From Rhizobium phaseoli (lineage in GTDB: Bacteria > Pseudomonadota > Alphaproteobacteria > Rhizobiales > Rhizobiaceae), in contig NZ_ML133574.1 in the NCBI RefSeq assembly GCF_003985125.1, forward strand, positions 124,001 to 188,000: a DNA stretch of 64,000 nt. Reading direction: 5' to 3'. Under the pieces are notes generated by a model that was given only the letters and a program-made list of their open reading frames with translations, was not told the DNA's origin and searched no databases. Of this stretch, positions 8,536 to 18,043 are shown piece by piece. The first letter of the stretch is position 1, and the number at the start of each line of letters is the position of its first letter. The translations under genes and the position numbers were made by a program.

Positions 8536-10908
8536 CTAACGCCGCCCGCGCGGCGGCCTAGTACCGGGTTTCTTGCGGACCTGGCCTCTGTCGCGGCGGC
8601 CGGCCTTGTGGAAGGAGCGCACCGCCGTCGGCATCTCGCGCCCCTCGCTCAGCATTTCGAAACGCAGCGCGCCGGCAAGCGGAATTGCTTCGGCAAGCTT
8701 CACGGTGACGCTGTCGCCGAGGCGATAGCCGAGCCCCGTGCGTTCACCGGAGAGCGCCTGATGCGCCTCGTCATAGATGAAATAGTCGCTGCCGAGCGTC
8801 GATATAGGAATGAAACCATCGGCTCCATAGTCCGGCAGCGCGATAAAAAGCCCGGATTTCGTCACCCCCGAGACACGGCCGGCAAATTCCTCGCCGACGC
8901 GGGTGCTCAGGTGATGGGCGATCAGCCGGTCGATGGTCTCGCGCTCGGCCGCCATCGCCCGGCGCTCGAAGGTCGAAATCTCGGCGGCGATATCGTCGAG
9001 AGCGGCTTCTTCATCAGGCGTGATGCCGCCTTCGCCGAAGCCGAGCGAGCCGACGAGCGCGCGATGCACGATGAGATCGGCGTAGCGGCGAATCGGCGAG
9101 GTGAAGTGGGCGTACTTCATCAGGTTGAGGCCGAAATGGCCGATATTCTCCGGACTGTAGATCGCCTGGCTCTGCGAGCGCAGCACCATTTCGTTGACCA
9201 TGGTCTGGTGCGCCGTGCCTTCCGCCTTGGCCAGAATGCCGTTGAAGCTGTTGGCGCGCATATTGCCGCCTTTGGCAAGCGATATACCGAGGGTCGCCAG
9301 GAACTCGCGCAGCACTTCCTGCTTGGCAAGCGTCGGGCCGTCGTGGATGCGGTAGACCAAGACCTGGCGCTTCTTTTCCAGCGTCTCGGCGGCGGCGACG
9401 TTCGCCTGGATCATCATTTCCTCGATCAGCTTATGCGCATCGAGCCGCGGCGGCACGAAGACACGATCGACCGTGCCGTCGGGCTTCAGCAGGATCTTGC
9501 GCTCCGGCATGTCGAGTTCCAACGGCTGACGCCGGTCGCGGCCGCGTTTCATCACCTCATAGGCGTGCCAGAGCGGCTTCAGGATCGGCTCCAGCATCGG
9601 TCCGGTCTTGTCGTCGGGATTGCCGTCGATCGCCGCCTGCGCCTGCTGGTAGGAAAGCTTGGCGGCGCTCTTCATCATGATGCGATGAAAGGTATGGCCG
9701 ATCTTGCGGCCTTCACTGGAGAAGCTCATGCGCACGGCGAGCGCCGGGCGGTCGACGCCTTCCTTCAGCGAGCAGAGATCATTGGAGATGCGCTCCGGCA
9801 GCATCGGCACGACCCGATCCGGAAAATAGACGGAGTTGCCGCGTTTCAGCGCTTCGCGGTCGAGGGGTGAATTGGGTCGGACATACCAGGAGACGTCGGC
9901 GATCGCGACGGTGACGATGACGCCGCCGGGATTGTCGGGGGAGGGGTCGAGCTCGGCATAGACAGCGTCGTCATGATCCTTGGCGTCGGCCGGATCGATG
10001 GTGATCAACGGCAGGTCGCGCCAGTCCTCACGATGCGACATCGTCGCCGGTTTTGCCGCCTCCGCCTCGGCCATGACGGCCGGCGGAAAGACATGCGGGA
10101 TGCCATGGGCATGGATGGCGATCATCGAGATCGCCTTTTCCGAGCCGACCGAGCCGACAACGGACAGAACCTTGGCGCGCGGCAGGCCGAAGCGGCCGAG
10201 CCGGGCGATTTCGATCTCAACCAGGTCGCCATCCGCAGCGCCGCCGGTGAAGTCGGGATCGATCACCATCTCCTCGCCGCGCCGCTCGATCGGCAGCAGC
10301 CGGCCGCCGCCGCCGGGCGCGGTGCGGAAAACCCCCATCGAGGCGCCGCGGCGCCTGTCGATCACCTTGATGATCCGCGCCGTATAGGCCGGCCCGCCGC
10401 GATCGACGGCCGGGAAGATTTTTGCCAGGATACGGTCGCCGAGGCCGGCAACCGGTGCCTTGCTCTTGCCCTGGCGGCCTGCCGGCGATTGCTGGCGGAT
10501 AGCGACGGCCGGGGCCACGCCCTGATCTTCCGGCCATTCCGCCGGCCGGCCGATCAACTCGCCGTCCTTGTCGCGGGTGGTGATATCGAGCACGGTAACG
10601 GGCGGAAGCGCGCCGGGGCGGATGAGCGACTTGCGGCTCTTCTGCAGCATGCCCTCCTGTTCGAGCTCCTGCAGCAGATGCTTGAGCTCGACGCGGCTGT
10701 CGCCCTTCAGCCCGAAAGCCTTGGCGAGCTCACGCTTCGAGGCCTTCTGCGGATGATCGGCGATGAAGCGCAGGATCACCTCGCGCGAAGGCAGCGCGCC
10801 GTGGACGATGTTCAGCGGCTCGACGGCGGGAGCATCCTTGCCGGCGCGGCCGATCTTGCCCGGGCGTTTGCCCGTGAGGTTCGTTCTTTCGCGCGGTGTC
10901 CTGCTCAC
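8536..10908 (-). CDS. rnr: Ribonuclease R
   Basis: 790 residues: a winged-helix-like N-terminus, cold-shock domains, the RNB catalytic domain with the metal-binding run DPADAKDHDDAVY, a C-terminal S1 domain (FAGRVSGVTKSGLF) and a basic Arg/Lys tail. RNase R degrades structured RNA from the 3' end and takes part in rRNA quality control and trans-translation. The GTG start lies one base after the topA stop, with AAAAAGGG eight bases upstream, which suggests translational coupling with topA. Confidence 0.95.
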   Translation of the reverse strand: MSRTPRERTNLTGKRPGKIGRAGKDAPAVEPLNIVHGALPSREVILRFIADHPQKASKRELAKAFGLKGDSRVELKHLLQELEQEGMLQKSRKSLIRPGALPPVTVLDITTRDKDGELIGRPAEWPEDQGVAPAVAIRQQSPAGRQGKSKAPVAGLGDRILAKIFPAVDRGGPAYTARIIKVIDRRRGASMGVFRTAPGGGGRLLPIERRGEEMVIDPDFTGGAADGDLVEIEIARLGRFGLPRAKVLSVVGSVGSEKAISMIAIHAHGIPHVFPPAVMAEAEAAKPATMSHREDWRDLPLITIDPADAKDHDDAVYAELDPSPDNPGGVIVTVAIADVSWYVRPNSPLDREALKRGNSVYFPDRVVPMLPERISNDLCSLKEGVDRPALAVRMSFSSEGRKIGHTFHRIMMKSAAKLSYQQAQAAIDGNPDDKTGPMLEPILKPLWHAYEVMKRGRDRRQPLELDMPERKILLKPDGTVDRVFVPPRLDAHKLIEEMMIQANVAAAETLEKKRQVLVYRIHDGPTLAKQEVLREFLATLGISLAKGGNMRANSFNGILAKAEGTAHQTMVNEMVLRSQSQAIYSPENIGHFGLNLMKYAHFTSPIRRYADLIVHRALVGSLGFGEGGITPDEEAALDDIAAEISTFERRAMAAERETIDRLIAHHLSTRVGEEFAGRVSGVTKSGLFIALPDYGADGFIPISTLGSDYFIYDEAHQALSGERTGLGYRLGDSVTVKLAEAIPLAGALRFEMLSEGREMPTAVRSFHKAGRRDRGQVRKKPGTRPPRGRR

Positions 10909-10909
10909 T

Positions 10910-13564
10910 TCAACCCTTTTTCGCTTTCGCCGGCGTTTTCGCCTTCGTTGCCTTCGGCTTCGCGGCCGTCTTGGTGGTCTTCGCTTCAGCCGCAGCTGCC
11001 TTCGGTTTGGCTTTCGCCTTGGCCGGCTTTCCGGAGGGCGCCTTGCCGGCCTTCTCGGTGATCAGCGCCAGCGCTTCCTCGATGGTGATCGCCTGCGGAT
11101 CCTTGCCCTTCGGCAGGGTCGCGTTGACCTTGCCCCAGTTGACATAGGGACCGTATTTGCCGTCACGAACGGTGATGGCGCCGCCGTCGGGATGATCGCC
11201 GAGCGTCTTCAGCGCCGCCGGCGTGCCGCGGGCACCGCGGCCCGGCGCCTTGTTCGCCTTTTCGGCGATGACGGTAACGGCGCGGTTGAGGCCGACCGAG
11301 AACACGTCCTCGACGGTTTCCAGATTGGCATAGGAACCGTCATGCAGCAGGAACGGACCGTAACGGCCGATGCCCGAGGAAATCATCTTGCCGGTTTCGG
11401 GATGTTTTCCGATATCGCGCGGCAACGAAATCAGCGCCATCGCCTTTTCGTAATCGATGTCCTCCGGCTTCCAGCCTTTCGGCAGCGACGCGCGTTTGGC
11501 CTCCTTGCCGTCGCCGCGCTGGATATAGGGGCCGAAGCGGCCCGAACGCAGCGTCAACTCTTCGCCGGTTGTCGGATCGGTGCCGAGGTTCTTCGGCTCG
11601 TTGAGCGCGCCCCCTTCCGTTTCTCCGCCGTTTTCGGAGGAAAGCTGACGGGTGTAGTTGCATTCCGGATAGTTCGAGCAGCCGACGAAGGCGCCGTATT
11701 TGCCGAGCTTCAGCGACAGGTTGCCTGCGCCGCAGACCTGGCAGATCCTGGGGTCGCTGCCATCTTCGCGCTTCGGGAAGACCAGCGGCGCCAGCGCCTC
11801 GTTCAGCGAATCGAGCACGTTGGTGACGCGCAATTCCTTGGTATCTTCGATCTGGGCGAAGAAATCCTTCCAGAAATCGCGCAGCACCTGCTTCCAGTTC
11901 AACTCGCCGGCCGAAATCCGGTCGAGCTTTTCCTCCAGGTCGGCCGTGAAGTCGTATTCGACATATTTGGTGAAGAAGCTCTCGAGGAAGGCGGTCACCA
12001 GCCGGCCCTTGGCCTGCGGGATCAGCTTGCGTTTGTCGATCGTCACATAGTCACGGTCGCGTAGCGTCGCGAGCGTTGCGGCATAGGTGGAAGGCCGGCC
12101 GATGCCCAGTTCTTCCATCTTCTTGATCAGCGAGGCTTCCGAATAACGCGGCGGCGGTTCGGTGAAATGCTGTGTCGAGTTGATCTTATGCTTGGCGAGC
12201 GTTTCGCGCGCATTGATCTCCGGCAGGCGGCCATCCTCGTCGCCATCGTCGCTCTGCTCGCCGTCTTCCTTCTGGTCGGTATAGGCGGCGATGAAGCCGT
12301 CGAAGCGGATGACCGAGCCGACGGCGCGCAGGCCAGCCTTCTCGCCTTTGTTGTCGGCGGTGATTTCGGCTGTCGTGCGTTCGATCTCGGCCGACGCCAT
12401 CTGGCTGGCGATGCCGCGCTTCCAGATCAGCTCGTAGAGCCGGATCTGATCGGCGTCGAGGAATTTGCGCAGACGATCGGGCGAGCGGTAGAAGTCCGTC
12501 GGACGAATCGCCTCGTGCGCCTCCTGGGCGTTTTTCGCCTTGGTCGAATAGAAGCGCGCCTTTTCGGGGAGATAGCGTTCGCCGAACTGATCGAGGATGG
12601 CGCGCCGGGCCGCATCGATCGCCTCGGGCGCCATCTGCACGCCGTCGGTTCGCATATAGGTGATGAGACCGACCGTCTCGCCGCCGATATCGACGCCTTC
12701 ATAGAGCTTCTGGGCGATCTGCATGGTACGTGACGCCGAGAAGCCGAGATTGGAGGAGGCGGCCTGCTGCAAGGTCGAGGTGGTAAACGGCGGTCCCGGA
12801 TTGCGCTTGACCGGCTTCGCCTCGACCGTGTCGACGATATAGCTTGCGCCTTCGAGCAATGCTTTCAGGCGGCCGGCATCCTCGCCATTGCCGATGGCGC
12901 GCGGCGGCAGCCGTTTGCCGTTCGCCGAAACCAGTCTTGCCTCGAACTCGTCGCCGCGCGGCGTCTTCAGGAGCGCCGAGAGGTTCCAATATTCCTCCGA
13001 AATGAAGCGCTCGATCTCGGATTCACGGTCGCAGACCAGACGAAGCGCCACCGACTGCACCCGTCCGGCCGAACGCGCGCCGGGCAGCTTGCGCCACAGG
13101 ACCGGCGAAAGATTGAAGCCGACGAGATAGTCGAGCGCGCGGCGCGCCAGATAAGCGTCGACCAGCGGCACGTCGATGTCGCGCGGATCGGCCATCGCAT
13201 CGAGCACCGCCTTCTTGGTGATCGCGTTGAAGACGACGCGCTTGACGGATTTGCCGTTCAGCACCCGCTTCTTGTTCAGCATGTCGAGAACGTGCCAGGA
13301 AATCGCTTCGCCTTCACGATCCGGGTCGGTCGCCAGAAACAGGCCATCGGAGGATTTCACCGCGTCGGCAATATCCTTCATCCGCTTGGCCGAGGCCCCG
13401 TCGACCTCCCAGAGCATTTCGAAATCCTGATCGGGGAGGACCGAGCCATCCTTGGCAGGCAGATCGCGCACATGGCCGAAGGAGGCGAGCACTTTGTATC
13501 CCGAACCCAGATACTTGTTGATCGTCTTGGCCTTGGCAGGCGATTCCACCACTACAACATTCAT
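10910..13564 (-). CDS. topA: DNA topoisomerase I
   Basis: 884 residues. The Toprim domain begins at once (VVVESPAKAKTINKYLG), the active-site Tyr is in LITYMRTDGV, and a Cys4 zinc ribbon (CQVC...CSNYPEC) follows. Three repeats of the GRYGPY type and a Lys/Ala-rich tail make up the C-terminus, which is typical of alphaproteobacterial enzymes. It relaxes negatively supercoiled DNA by cutting one strand. It begins a leftward unit with rnr; a possible promoter is TTGACC at 13665-13670 with CATGTC 17 bp on, read on the minus strand. Confidence 0.96.
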   Translation of the reverse strand: MNVVVVESPAKAKTINKYLGSGYKVLASFGHVRDLPAKDGSVLPDQDFEMLWEVDGASAKRMKDIADAVKSSDGLFLATDPDREGEAISWHVLDMLNKKRVLNGKSVKRVVFNAITKKAVLDAMADPRDIDVPLVDAYLARRALDYLVGFNLSPVLWRKLPGARSAGRVQSVALRLVCDRESEIERFISEEYWNLSALLKTPRGDEFEARLVSANGKRLPPRAIGNGEDAGRLKALLEGASYIVDTVEAKPVKRNPGPPFTTSTLQQAASSNLGFSASRTMQIAQKLYEGVDIGGETVGLITYMRTDGVQMAPEAIDAARRAILDQFGERYLPEKARFYSTKAKNAQEAHEAIRPTDFYRSPDRLRKFLDADQIRLYELIWKRGIASQMASAEIERTTAEITADNKGEKAGLRAVGSVIRFDGFIAAYTDQKEDGEQSDDGDEDGRLPEINARETLAKHKINSTQHFTEPPPRYSEASLIKKMEELGIGRPSTYAATLATLRDRDYVTIDKRKLIPQAKGRLVTAFLESFFTKYVEYDFTADLEEKLDRISAGELNWKQVLRDFWKDFFAQIEDTKELRVTNVLDSLNEALAPLVFPKREDGSDPRICQVCGAGNLSLKLGKYGAFVGCSNYPECNYTRQLSSENGGETEGGALNEPKNLGTDPTTGEELTLRSGRFGPYIQRGDGKEAKRASLPKGWKPEDIDYEKAMALISLPRDIGKHPETGKMISSGIGRYGPFLLHDGSYANLETVEDVFSVGLNRAVTVIAEKANKAPGRGARGTPAALKTLGDHPDGGAITVRDGKYGPYVNWGKVNATLPKGKDPQAITIEEALALITEKAGKAPSGKPAKAKAKPKAAAAEAKTTKTAAKPKATKAKTPAKAKKG

Positions 13565-13641
13565 GATGATTCTCTAAAAAAGACACCGCGCCGGCGTGGA
13601 AGCCAGCGCAACACGCAGCGCAACTTGGATACTGGCCCTCC

Positions 13642-13670
13642 GACATGGACAGGGAAATCGCTGCGGTCAA
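13642..13670 (-). promoter_or_regulatory. topA: Possible topA promoter
   Basis: On the minus strand TTGACC (13670 to 13665) is followed after 17 bp by CATGTC (13647 to 13642). The -35 fits the alphaproteobacterial consensus and the -10 is weak. It lies about 80 bp before the topA start. Confidence 0.3.
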
Positions 13671-13814
13671 GGGGTTTGCTACAATTTTAGTTCTTGTGTA
13701 CGGTGCAATCGAGGGAAGATCGTGCGCTGAATACAATTTTAAAATGGCGCGCCCGTGGAATTCGACACGCGGCTCCTGCAGTTCCCGCAGCGGCTCTCTT
13801 ATATCGCGCAAAGC

Positions 13815-14957
13815 TCAGTCGGAAAGCGAAACGAGGCCGCCCTGATGCCGGTGCAGCCGGCCTGATATGTCGAGTTCCAGAAGAATGAGATAGACGGCCG
13901 ATGCCGAAAGGCCGGTGTGGCGGATAATATCGTCGATCTCGACCGGCGTCGGCCCGAGCGCATCGATGATGCGGTTGCGATCCGTATCGCCGGGCGGCAT
14001 CGTCATTGCCCCGCCGCCACGCGGTGGTTCCTCGGCCATCGACGAGGGGAACAGCTCGAATTGCGCCAGCGGCGCCAGCGCCTCGATAACATCGGCAGGT
14101 TCGGTAACGATCGAAGCGCCATCCTTCAGCAGGCCGTTGGTGCCATGACAGCGCGGATCGAGCGGCGAGCCGGGCACGGCAAACACCAGGCGGCCGAACT
14201 CGCCGGCAAGGCGTGCGGTGATCAGTGAGCCCGAGCGCGTCGCCGCTTCGACGACCACGAGACCGAGCGCGATGCCGGCTATCAGCCGGTTCCGGCGCGG
14301 AAAATCGCGGGCGCGGGGCTCCCAGCCGAAGGGCATTTCGCTCACCGCCAGGCCGTTGCCGCCGGCGATCTCCTCGATGAGGCCGAGATTTTCCGGCGGG
14401 TAGGGCCTGTCGAGGCCGCCGGCAAGGGCCGCGATCGTGCCGGTCTCGAGGCTTGCCCGGTGGGCTGCCGTGTCGATGCCGCGCGCCAGGCCGGAAACCA
14501 CCGAATAACCCGCCCGGCCGCAGTCGCGCGCCACCATCGCCGCGAATTTGGCGCCGGCGATCGAGGCGTTGCGCGAACCGACGATGCCGACAGCCGGCCG
14601 CTTGGCGGCGGCAAGCGCACCTTTGACGGCCAGCAGCGGCGGCGCGCCGTCGATCTGTTTGAGCGCCTGCGGATAATCCGGCTCGCCGATGCCGACGAAG
14701 CGGGCGCCGAAACGATGCGCCGCCTCCAGTTCCCGATGCGCCTCGATCTCGCTGGCAATGCGGATTGCCCGCGTCGCGCCGCCGCGCGCCGAAAGCTCAG
14801 GCAGCGCCGCGAGCGCGGCTTCGGCCGAACCGAAATGATTGATGAGATCGCGAAAGGTCGCAGGGCCGACATTGTCGGAACGGATCAGGCGCAGCCAGGC
14901 AATCCTCTGCCTTTCGCTCAGCACCGTGCCTTTTGGTCCCGCGCGCGGCGCGTCCAT
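13815..14957 (-). CDS. dprA: DNA-processing protein DprA (Smf)
   Basis: 380 residues. An N-terminal helix-hairpin-helix-like part is followed by the Rossmann-type domain with VGSRNAS, SGLARGID, GGLDRPYP and FPRRNRLIAG, the hallmarks of the family. The C-terminal 60 residues form a winged helix (IDDIIRHTGLSASAVY). DprA binds single-stranded DNA taken up in transformation and loads RecA; in rhizobia its role outside competence is not clear. Its ATG overlaps the plsY stop codon by one base, so the two are likely translated together. Confidence 0.94.
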   Translation of the reverse strand: MDAPRAGPKGTVLSERQRIAWLRLIRSDNVGPATFRDLINHFGSAEAALAALPELSARGGATRAIRIASEIEAHRELEAAHRFGARFVGIGEPDYPQALKQIDGAPPLLAVKGALAAAKRPAVGIVGSRNASIAGAKFAAMVARDCGRAGYSVVSGLARGIDTAAHRASLETGTIAALAGGLDRPYPPENLGLIEEIAGGNGLAVSEMPFGWEPRARDFPRRNRLIAGIALGLVVVEAATRSGSLITARLAGEFGRLVFAVPGSPLDPRCHGTNGLLKDGASIVTEPADVIEALAPLAQFELFPSSMAEEPPRGGGAMTMPPGDTDRNRIIDALGPTPVEIDDIIRHTGLSASAVYLILLELDISGRLHRHQGGLVSLSD

Positions 14958-15577
14958 TATCCCTTCGCCCCGATCTTGGTTTCCGTTCCGCCCATCAGCC
15001 GGGAGATATTGGCCTTGTGCTTCCAGTAGGAGATGACAGTCATGATCGCCATGACGGCCGCAACCTTTTCATTGCCAAGGATCAGCAGGGCGACCGGGAT
15101 GACAAGCATGGCGACGAGCGCCGACAGCGAGGAGTAGCGGGTGGTGAAGGCGACCGCCAGCCAGACGGCGGCGAAGAGCACGACCATAATCGGGGCGACA
15201 CCGAGAAGGGTGCCGATATAGGTGGCGACGCCTTTGCCACCCTTGAAGCCGATCCAGACCGGGAAGAGATGGCCGATGAAGGCGAAGAAGCCGGCGATGA
15301 TCGCCGCTTCCTGTCCGAGGAAATAACCGACGATCCAGGCCGCGGCCGATGCCTTCAGCGCATCGAGCAGCAGCGTCGCTGCCGCAAGCTTCCGGTTTCC
15401 GGTTCTGAGCACATTGGTGGCGCCGATATTGCCGGAGCCGATGCTGCGCACATCGCCGAGGCCGGCCGCGCGCGTCAGAATGAGGCCGAAAGGAATGGAG
15501 CCGAAGAGATAGCCGATGACGGCGGCGGCAAGTGCGATCGGCAGCGTGATCTGCCATGACATGAGATTGGATAACAT
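14957..15577 (-). CDS. plsY: Acyl-phosphate:glycerol-3-phosphate acyltransferase
   Basis: 206 residues, very hydrophobic, with about five membrane segments. The conserved PlsY motifs are visible: GSIPFGLI near residue 26, GSGNIGATNVLR, and GFKGGKGVAT. It makes lysophosphatidic acid from acyl-phosphate and glycerol 3-phosphate at the inner membrane, the first step of phospholipid synthesis. It shares a one-base stop/start overlap with dprA and lies 45 bp downstream of the pyrC' gene. Confidence 0.95.
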   Translation of the reverse strand: MLSNLMSWQITLPIALAAAVIGYLFGSIPFGLILTRAAGLGDVRSIGSGNIGATNVLRTGNRKLAAATLLLDALKASAAAWIVGYFLGQEAAIIAGFFAFIGHLFPVWIGFKGGKGVATYIGTLLGVAPIMVVLFAAVWLAVAFTTRYSSLSALVAMLVIPVALLILGNEKVAAVMAIMTVISYWKHKANISRLMGGTETKIGAKG

Positions 15578-15622
15578 ATGCCCCCTCGGCCCTCCGATGG
15601 CCTGTCCTCAGTCCAGCCGGTC

Positions 15623-16912
15623 CTAAAGTGCGTGGACAAGCTTTCCCGAGACGTATGTCGCGACCGCCCGCCCGCTGAAGCGCGCATCCTCGAACGGCGT
15701 GTTCTTCGAGCGGGAGAGAAGCATGTCTTTGGCGACAAGCCAAGGCTCATCGAGATCGATCAGCGTGATATCGGCTGGGGCTCCCGGCTTCAGCGTGCCG
15801 GCAGCCAGGCCGAAAATCTCAGCCGGGCGGGTGGACATGGCGTCGATCAGACGCATCAGGCTGACCTGGCCGCCATGGTGAAGCCTGAGGGCCGCCGCCA
15901 GCATGGTTTCGAGGCCGACCGCGCCATCCGCCGCCTCGCCGAAGGGCAGGCGCTTCGTATCGACGTCCTGCGGGTCATGCGCGGAGACGATGATGTCGAT
16001 GGCGCCGCGCGCAAGCGCGTCGACCATGGCCACCCGGTCGTCCTCCGGGCGCAGTGGCGGATAGAGCTTGAAGAAAGTGCGGTATTCGCCGATGTCGTTC
16101 TCGTTGAGCGCCAGATTGTTGATCGAGATTCCCGAGGTCACCTTGGCGCCGCGGCTGCGGGCAAGCTCGATCGCCTCCACCGATTGCGGCACGGAAATCA
16201 TCGCGGCGTGATAGCGTCCCCGCGTCAGCGCTGCGATCCTGAGATCGCGTTCGAGCGGGATGAGCTCGGCTTCTCTCGGAATGCCGGAGAGCCCGAGCCA
16301 GCTGGCGAAAAGCCCCTCATGCATGACGCCGTTAGCGCCGAGATATTTGTCGCGTGTTTCGCAGCTGATGACGGCGCCGAATTCACGTGCATAGGTCATG
16401 ATCCGGCGCAGCACCTGCGTGTCGTGGACGCTGGAATGGGCATCTGTGAAGGCGACGGCGCCCGCCTGCATCAACAGGCCGATCTCGGTCATCTCCTCGC
16501 CGGCAAGACCCTTGGTATTGGCGGCGGCCGGATAGACGTTGACGGAGGCCGTATCGCGCGCCGTTTTCTTGACGAATTCGACAAGGGCGATGTCGTCGAT
16601 GACGGGGTCGGTGTCCGGCATAACGATGATCGAGGTGACGCCGCCGGCCGCCGCTGCCCGGCTTGCCGAGGCGATCGTCTCCCGATGTTCGCCGCCGGGT
16701 TCGCCGATATGGACGCGCGCGTCGACGAGGCCGGGTGTGGCCACGAGACCGGCGCAGTCGCGCACGACGGCGCCGTCCGGCGCGCCCTGGTTCTGCGCTG
16801 CGCTGCCGGCGGCAAGAATGACGCCGTTTTCGGCGATGATCGTGCCCACCTCGTCGAGATTGCGCGAGGGATCGACGATGCGGACGTTCTTGAGGACGAT
16901 CGGGTTGCTCAT
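15623..16912 (-). CDS. Dihydroorotase-like protein PyrC' (catalytic residues degenerate)
   Basis: 429 residues of the amidohydrolase/dihydroorotase fold, aligned end to end with type I dihydroorotases. Several key residues are replaced. The HxH metal site and following Arg read DARVHIGEPG (Arg66, His68, Gly70). The usual His-Cys-Glu reads SCE (183-185). The HIAHVS strand has Met238 in place of His, PHH reads INN (264-266), and the catalytic Asp of ATDHAP is Ala311. It is therefore very probably inactive. In Pseudomonas an inactive PyrC' encoded next to pyrB is needed to assemble aspartate transcarbamoylase. The 4-base overlap with pyrB here supports the same structural role. Databases would probably label it pyrC. 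Confidence 0.88.
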   Translation of the reverse strand: MSNPIVLKNVRIVDPSRNLDEVGTIIAENGVILAAGSAAQNQGAPDGAVVRDCAGLVATPGLVDARVHIGEPGGEHRETIASASRAAAAGGVTSIIVMPDTDPVIDDIALVEFVKKTARDTASVNVYPAAANTKGLAGEEMTEIGLLMQAGAVAFTDAHSSVHDTQVLRRIMTYAREFGAVISCETRDKYLGANGVMHEGLFASWLGLSGIPREAELIPLERDLRIAALTRGRYHAAMISVPQSVEAIELARSRGAKVTSGISINNLALNENDIGEYRTFFKLYPPLRPEDDRVAMVDALARGAIDIIVSAHDPQDVDTKRLPFGEAADGAVGLETMLAAALRLHHGGQVSLMRLIDAMSTRPAEIFGLAAGTLKPGAPADITLIDLDEPWLVAKDMLLSRSKNTPFEDARFSGRAVATYVSGKLVHAL

Positions 16913-17865
16913 GCCTTCATTCCGTCGGTTCGGGGACCCTGGTTCTGCGAGACGAGCAGCGTCTCCATGACGGCCATGCGCACCGCGACCCCCATTTCCA
17001 CCTGTTCGGCGATCACGCTCTGCGGGCCGTCTGCGACCTCGGAGGCGATCTCGACGCCGCGGTTCATCGGGCCGGGATGCATGACCAGCGCATCCTCCTT
17101 CGCCGCTTTCAGCGTTTCGGCGTCGAGTCCGTAGAAGTGATAATATTCGCGCACCGAGGGCACGAAGGCGCCCGACATGCGCTCGCGCTGCAGCCGCAGC
17201 ATCATCACCACGTCCGCGTCCTTCAACCCTTCCTTCATCGAATGGAAGACCTCGACGCCCATCTCGGCGATACCGGAGGGCAGCAGGGTGGCAGGCGCGA
17301 CGACGCGCACCCGCGCCCCCATGGCGTTGAGCAGCAGGATATTGGAGCGCGCCACGCGCGAATGCAGCACGTCGCCGCAGATCGCCACGATGATGCGCGA
17401 GAGCTTGCCCTTGGCGCGGCGGATCGTCAGCGCGTCGAGCAGCGCCTGGGTCGGATGTTCGTGCTGGCCGTCGCCGGCATTAACGACCGAGCAGGAGACC
17501 TTCTGCGCGAGCAGGGCGGCCGCTCCAGCGCTCGAATGGCGGATCACCAGCACATCCGGGCGCATCGCATTCAGCGTCATCGCCGTATCGATCAGCGTTT
17601 CGCCCTTCTTCACCGAGGAGTTTCCGACCGACATGTTCATGACGTCGGCGCCGAGCCGCTTGCCGGCAAGCTCGAAGGAGGCCTGCGTGCGGGTCGATGC
17701 CTCGAAGAAGAGGTTGATCTGCGTCAGCCCGCGCAGCGTCGACGTCTTCTTTTCTCTCTGGCGGCTGATCTTGACGGCCTCGTCGGCCTTGTCGAGAAGA
17801 TAGGTGATATCCTGCTCGGTGAGGCCCTTGATGCCGATGAGGTGGCGGTGGGGGAAAAAGACCAT
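16909..17865 (-). CDS. pyrB: Aspartate carbamoyltransferase catalytic subunit
   Basis: 318 residues from the ATG at 17865. Carbamoyl-phosphate-binding motif FEASTRTQ, the HPTQALLDALT region and MHPGPMNRGVEI are all intact, as expected of an active enzyme that makes carbamoyl-aspartate in pyrimidine synthesis. A longer frame opens 19 codons upstream, but AGAGGCAGGG before 17865 and the family length favour this start. It overlaps the dihydroorotase-like gene by ATGA, which implies coupled translation and a joint complex. No regulatory pyrI gene is adjacent. Confidence 0.96.
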   Translation of the reverse strand: MVFFPHRHLIGIKGLTEQDITYLLDKADEAVKISRQREKKTSTLRGLTQINLFFEASTRTQASFELAGKRLGADVMNMSVGNSSVKKGETLIDTAMTLNAMRPDVLVIRHSSAGAAALLAQKVSCSVVNAGDGQHEHPTQALLDALTIRRAKGKLSRIIVAICGDVLHSRVARSNILLLNAMGARVRVVAPATLLPSGIAEMGVEVFHSMKEGLKDADVVMMLRLQRERMSGAFVPSVREYYHFYGLDAETLKAAKEDALVMHPGPMNRGVEIASEVADGPQSVIAEQVEMGVAVRMAVMETLLVSQNQGPRTDGMKA

Positions 17866-18043
17866 GACCCTGCCTCTTATTGTCTCTGGCGGGTCTATAA
17901 AGAGTGCCGCCCGCCGGGGCAAGCATGCGCTGTGGGCAAAGGCTTATGTCCCCATGCATTTTCGCCTAAATTCCGATAGAGCAGAGGGACGCGAATCATA
18001 ACTTCCGGTTTCCCTTGCCGGGTTCTTGCACTAGAAGCGAATA

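Noticed and set aside
16909..17922. pyrB with 19 extra N-terminal codons
   Set aside because: The ATG at 17865 has the ribosome binding site and gives the usual family length.
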